A stretch of 64,000 bases of DNA from Fragum whitleyi (taxonomy: Eukaryota; Mollusca; Bivalvia; Cardiida; Cardiidae): contig OX411552.1 of assembly GCA_948146395.1 (NCBI GenBank), positions 51,698,258 to 51,762,257 on the forward strand, given 5' to 3'. Below are positions 60,825 through 64,000 of the stretch, piece after piece (position 1 is the first letter of the stretch; every line of letters begins with the position of its first letter). The translations under genes were made by a program, and so were the position numbers. The notes beneath the pieces were generated by a model. The model saw nothing but the letters and a program-made list of their open reading frames with translations. It was not told where the DNA came from and searched no databases.

Positions 60825-61928
60825 TATGGTTCCTTGTGTAAAGTCTGAGCAGAATCATAATGAAATGGCATCATGTCTCCACCCTTCTAAGTTCTTTGAT
60901 TTTGAGGAACTAAACAGTTCACAGTATTTACACATGTAGCCCATTTTCGATTGACTGTATAATATAGCCACGGGTATTCGATTCGTAGAATTGTTGATTG
61001 AACAGTCTCATATCACCATGCCTGCTCGTCATAGGCATGTCTCTAGCAGACTGGAGGAACTGGGGTGAATTTTTATACAGAAGAGGCTGAGTGGAGCCTA
61101 ATCATGTCTGGGAAATTTCGGAATGTTTACATTTTTGCCGATTATGAAAGATGTCTGATGCTGTTTTACGAGTAAAAATGGAACCGTAAATGTATTTTAA
61201 GAGCATCCACTATTTTTGATTTATAACTTAAACATTAACTGGGGAAAACCTTGTTTGGGTGGGGAAATTTGTTCGGGAGGGGATAAGGTCCATTTTGGGG
61301 GGAAAAATTGCCGAGGGTAAGGGGTATTCAGCCCCAGTTTCTTAGTGAAAAAAACACCAGCAAATGATAATTATTAGGAAACCTCAGTTTACAATGTTAA
61401 AATTCATTGCTTTGAAGTGTTGGGAAACTATTACTGGTCCACTACCTTCAAACCAATACTGATCTGGCAAAATATTGATCCTTGTCAGACTGTACACTCT
61501 GCATTGACTTAGCAAGATGGTAACATTTATAGTAGATTTCTAAATACAGAGTAGCTATATAACTTTTCTTAAAAATTGAATTTCAATTCGCATTTACCTG
61601 AGGTGCATTTTTTTAGGATGAAGAATTTAAAGATTTCTTTTTATTTTTAATAGGGATATCTCGGACTGCTACATAGAATTTCAACTGAATTGCTCGGGAT
61701 ATTTTGATTAAAAATCTTAAGATATCTTCAAAATCTTATTCTGAAAAAACTCACCTCTGTGCTTGATCATTATTGTTTGACTAAATGTGCATTTTTCAAC
61801 TATTGATGGAATTTATTAATATGGGACAAATGACAAAATTAACAGTTAAGGGTACTTTGCTACTGTTGTTTCACCCTGAGTTTTATCTGTAGCAAATTAA
61901 TCAAATGAAAAAGTTTGAGTTTAGTTTA
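60825..61928. other. Non-coding stretch with one short-unit array and a MITE fragment
   Basis: 61,238-61,335 holds about four units of GGGGAAANNTTGTTYGGG type, an orphan array in the style of elements A-F. 61,370-61,451 is a family M fragment ending TGGTCCACTACCTT. No gene is seen. Confidence 0.55.
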
Positions 61929-62144
61929 AACTCTGAGACTTCACTTCCTGCTGTTCACAATTTGACTTAATAGTAGGGTAGAATGACTAATTGATATGGA
62001 AAGGAAGGTGCTATTTAAGACAATAAAGAATCAGATAGGCAGTTATTAAAAACAGTTTATGTATTAATTGAACAGGTCACATTCACATTTTTTGGGGGGG
62101 ATTTTTGTTTGGTATGTCTTGTTTATAGAATTAAATAAATGTAA

Positions 62145-62504
62145 TTACACTCTATTATGCATTTTGTAAATATTTGGTCCAAGAGAAGGTTCAAATCCTT
62201 TTGTTTTGAACATTTGTACAACATGAAATATGTGTGCTGATCCTGAATTTTTAGTGAAGTAGTTGCTATAGCCTTGGTTGTGGTCTTGCAAAACCTTTGA
62301 CATTTTGTGATATTTAAGGTATTGGATTGGAACTTGGCTCATATTTTCTCTATACAAAGAACCAACTCTACTGCCAAGATGTATAAATCTAGAAGCATAT
62401 TTTGCAAATAATGCCCCTGTTTCGACAGATTTTTTTTCACCAACAGCCAAACATAGGTACCCGCATGTGGTGACAATTATCAGTTGGTGAGCAAATTGTT
62501 TAAG
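62145..62504 (-). CDS. Candidate last coding exon, copy 1 (unknown protein)
   Basis: On the minus strand an open frame of 119 codons plus stop follows an acceptor-like GAGGTTTAG at 62,505. It starts LKQFAHQLIIVTTCGYLCLA and ends NIYKMHNRV. The residue mix is balanced, with hydrophobic helices (LIIVTTCGYLCLAV) and few low-complexity runs, unlike chance ORFs here. Internal ATGs begin only at ENMSQ, so an exon joined from upstream (beyond the right edge) is the better model. The family is not recognised. Confidence 0.4.
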   Translation of the reverse strand, partial: LKQFAHQLIIVTTCGYLCLAVGEKKSVETGALFAKYASRFIHLGSRVGSLYRENMSQVPIQYLKYHKMSKVLQDHNQGYSNYFTKNSGSAHIFHVVQMFKTKGFEPSLGPNIYKMHNRV

Positions 62505-62809
62505 CTAAACCTCAAATTAGGTAGCATTTTGGTCACCCACTGATAATATATTTGTTTATGTATTTCAATGTAATCTTTTTGTCCTGATCCCTGAACTCTG
62601 AGACTTCACTTCCTGCTGTTCACAATTTGACTTAATAGTAGGGTAGAATGACTAATTGATATGGAAAGGAAGGTGCTATTTAAGACAATAAAGAATCAGA
62701 TAGGCAGTTATTAAAAACAGTTTATGTAATAATTGAACAGGTCACATTCACATTTTTTGGGGGGGATTTTTGTTTGGTATGTCTTGTTTATAGAATTAAA
62801 TAAATGTAA

Positions 62810-63169
62810 TTACACTCTATTATGCATTTTGTAAATATTTGGTCCAAGAGAAGGTTCAAATCCTTTTGTTTTGAACATTTGTACAACATGAAATATGTGT
62901 GCTGATCCTGAATTTTTAGTGAAGTAGTTGCTATAGCCTTGGTTGTGGTCTTGCAAAACCTTTGACATTTTGTGATATTTAAGGTATTGGATTGGAACTT
63001 GGCTCATATTTTCTCTATACAAAGAACCAACTCTACTGCCAAGATGTATAAATCTAGAAGCATATTTTGCAAATAATGCCCCTGTTTCGACAGATTTTTT
63101 TTCACCAACAGCCAAACATAGGTACCCGCATGTGGTGACAATTATCAGTTGGTGAGCAAATTGTTTAAG
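62810..63169 (-). CDS. Candidate last coding exon, copy 2 (unknown protein)
   Basis: Identical in translation to the reading at 62,504-62,145, because the whole 665-bp unit is duplicated. If transcribed from the right, this copy would be met first and copy 1 could act as an alternative last exon. Confidence 0.35.
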   Translation of the reverse strand, partial: LKQFAHQLIIVTTCGYLCLAVGEKKSVETGALFAKYASRFIHLGSRVGSLYRENMSQVPIQYLKYHKMSKVLQDHNQGYSNYFTKNSGSAHIFHVVQMFKTKGFEPSLGPNIYKMHNRV

Positions 63170-63260
63170 CTAAACCTCAAATTAGGTAGCATTTTGGTCA
63201 CCCACTGATAATATATTTGTTTATGTATTTCAATGTAATCTTTTTGTCCTGATCCCTGAA

Positions 63261-63282
63261 CCCCCCCCCCCCCCCCCCCCCC
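63261..63282. repeat. Poly-C tract, 22 bases
   Basis: 22 consecutive C residues directly after the tandem duplication. Such tracts are frequent sites of sequencing and assembly error. Confidence 0.97.
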
Positions 63283-63560
63283 TGGATCCGCACAGGGGAA
63301 ATAGCTCATCAATGCCAATGGTCATTTATTCTTCTTATACTAGGTATAAATCCTGGCTAAATTACAATAGCTTTAAGGCAAAGTGCTGAGGTCTCTGAAA
63401 GAAAAATCATACAACAAATTTTGTCTTGAAAATTTAGTCTCAACACAGTTTTTGGTCAAACAGATGGTGAAGAAATAAGATCAGACTGCACATATGTTCA
63501 GGATGGTCCTTGTCTATATCTCCTTCCAAAATGGGAATTTCCAGGTTTGGAATGAATTGT
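63283..63560. other. Non-coding stretch with a dispersed-repeat fragment
   Basis: 63,475-63,530 is related to the hairpin region at 7,437-7,500. Nothing else is seen. Confidence 0.5.
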
Positions 63561-63564
63561 ATTA

Positions 63565-63717
63565 AGGTAGTACACCCGTGATAGATACACAACATTTTGG
63601 GAGAAGTGAACTTTAACAGTGTTAACTGAGGTTTTCTTATGATTTTAATATGAAATCTCTGTAAACATTGTGAAAGATCATGAGTTCCGATATGGAACTT
63701 TTAAGGGTCATCTACCT
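63565..63717. mobile_element. MITE family M, short complete copy with TTA duplication
   Basis: The left end is AGGTAGTACACCCGTGATAG; the reverse complement of the right end is AGGTAGATGACCCTTAAAAG. TTA flanks both ends (63,562-63,564 and 63,718-63,720). A 3-bp TWA duplication with short TIRs fits PIF/Harbinger-type MITEs; the superfamily is inferred. Confidence 0.6.
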
Positions 63718-63720
63718 TTA

Positions 63721-64000
63721 TACAAATCATGGCCATATTTAGCATGTGTTGCATGTGACTCAAGGATATGGGAAATATATTGTCATCACAACTATATAGG
63801 CAGATGTATTTGGGTAACTGCTGTGGTAGCGTATCCGACTCCCACTCATTTGCTCTCTGAGCCATTGTCCTTTCCTACAAGTTGTTCCCCCGAATGGGTT
63901 GATATGTTTTGTTTGCATGGGGTTTAATACCACTTTCAATATTAGTGCAGTTATATTATAGTTGGCCAGTGCACCAACTCATATCCTTTCTCACACCAGT
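63721..64000. other. Non-coding stretch to the window end
   Basis: Nothing recognisable. The plus-strand ORF ending at 63,927 overlaps the MITE and is probably chance. Confidence 0.45.

Larger units (their letters stand above)
61929..63258. repeat. 665-bp tandem duplication, two almost identical copies
   Basis: Copy 1 is 61,929-62,593 and copy 2 is 62,594-63,258, both starting AACTCTGAGACTTCACTTCC and ending GTCCTGATCCCTG. By eye they differ at about one base (TATGTATTAATTG against TATGTAATAATTG). The second copy runs into a 22-base C tract. Either a very recent duplication or an assembly artefact. Confidence 0.97.

Overview
The window is AT-rich eukaryotic DNA, most consistent with a bivalve mollusc. 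Supporting evidence: many dispersed and tandem 120-170 bp repeats, several tRNA-headed SINE-like units, relics of non-LTR retrotransposons (one with a degenerate 2A-like leader), a Penelope-like GIY-YIG relic, tails rich in GACGACGCACG, and many small TIR elements. No complete host gene was found. The only host-gene signals are three short candidate first coding exons (56,622-56,695 +, 51,124-51,153 +, 29,535-29,518 -), each ending in a splice donor, and a candidate last exon on the minus strand near 62.1-62.5 kb that is present twice. The species cannot be fixed from the sequence alone.

Layout. 0-1 kb: 144-bp tandem repeats ending near a small hairpin. 5.5-6.7 kb: (TAA)n and the first copy of a dispersed repeat, here called R. 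7.8-15.3 kb: element A, whose ends are inverted arrays of a 16-bp unit and which is flanked by a 9-bp target duplication. It carries one copy of a ~1.06 kb repeat (K) and a decayed LINE with ORF1 and ORF2; a second, nearly identical K copy lies just outside its right end. 16.5-24.3 kb: a possible hAT-type element, a 261-bp (TCAA)n tract, a LINE relic, a hAT-like terminus and 170-bp tandem repeats. 27.2-28.6 kb: the same tandem repeats interrupted by a SINE. 31-39 kb: R copies, a SINE, more tandem repeats and the Penelope-like relic. 41.8-42.5 kb: a LINE endonuclease relic. 49-50 kb: repeats S and R. 51-61 kb: a dense nest of TIR elements and orphan short-unit arrays (elements C, D, E and F, and a MITE split by two later insertions). 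61.9-63.3 kb: a near-perfect 665-bp tandem duplication followed by 22 C residues.

The most unusual signal is a recurring architecture. At least four elements (A, D, E, F), with unrelated unit sequences, end in inverted arrays of short (about 13-20 bp) tandem words. Two of them (A and F) have exact 9-bp flanking duplications, the length expected for Mutator-like transposition. Six further arrays of the same style lie in the window without an obvious partner. A second striking feature is a perfect 66-bp inverted duplication with a 5-base loop inside LINE ORF1; it can be explained as a 76-base template-switch insertion. The protein-coding content is otherwise mobile-element debris and does not form a pathway.
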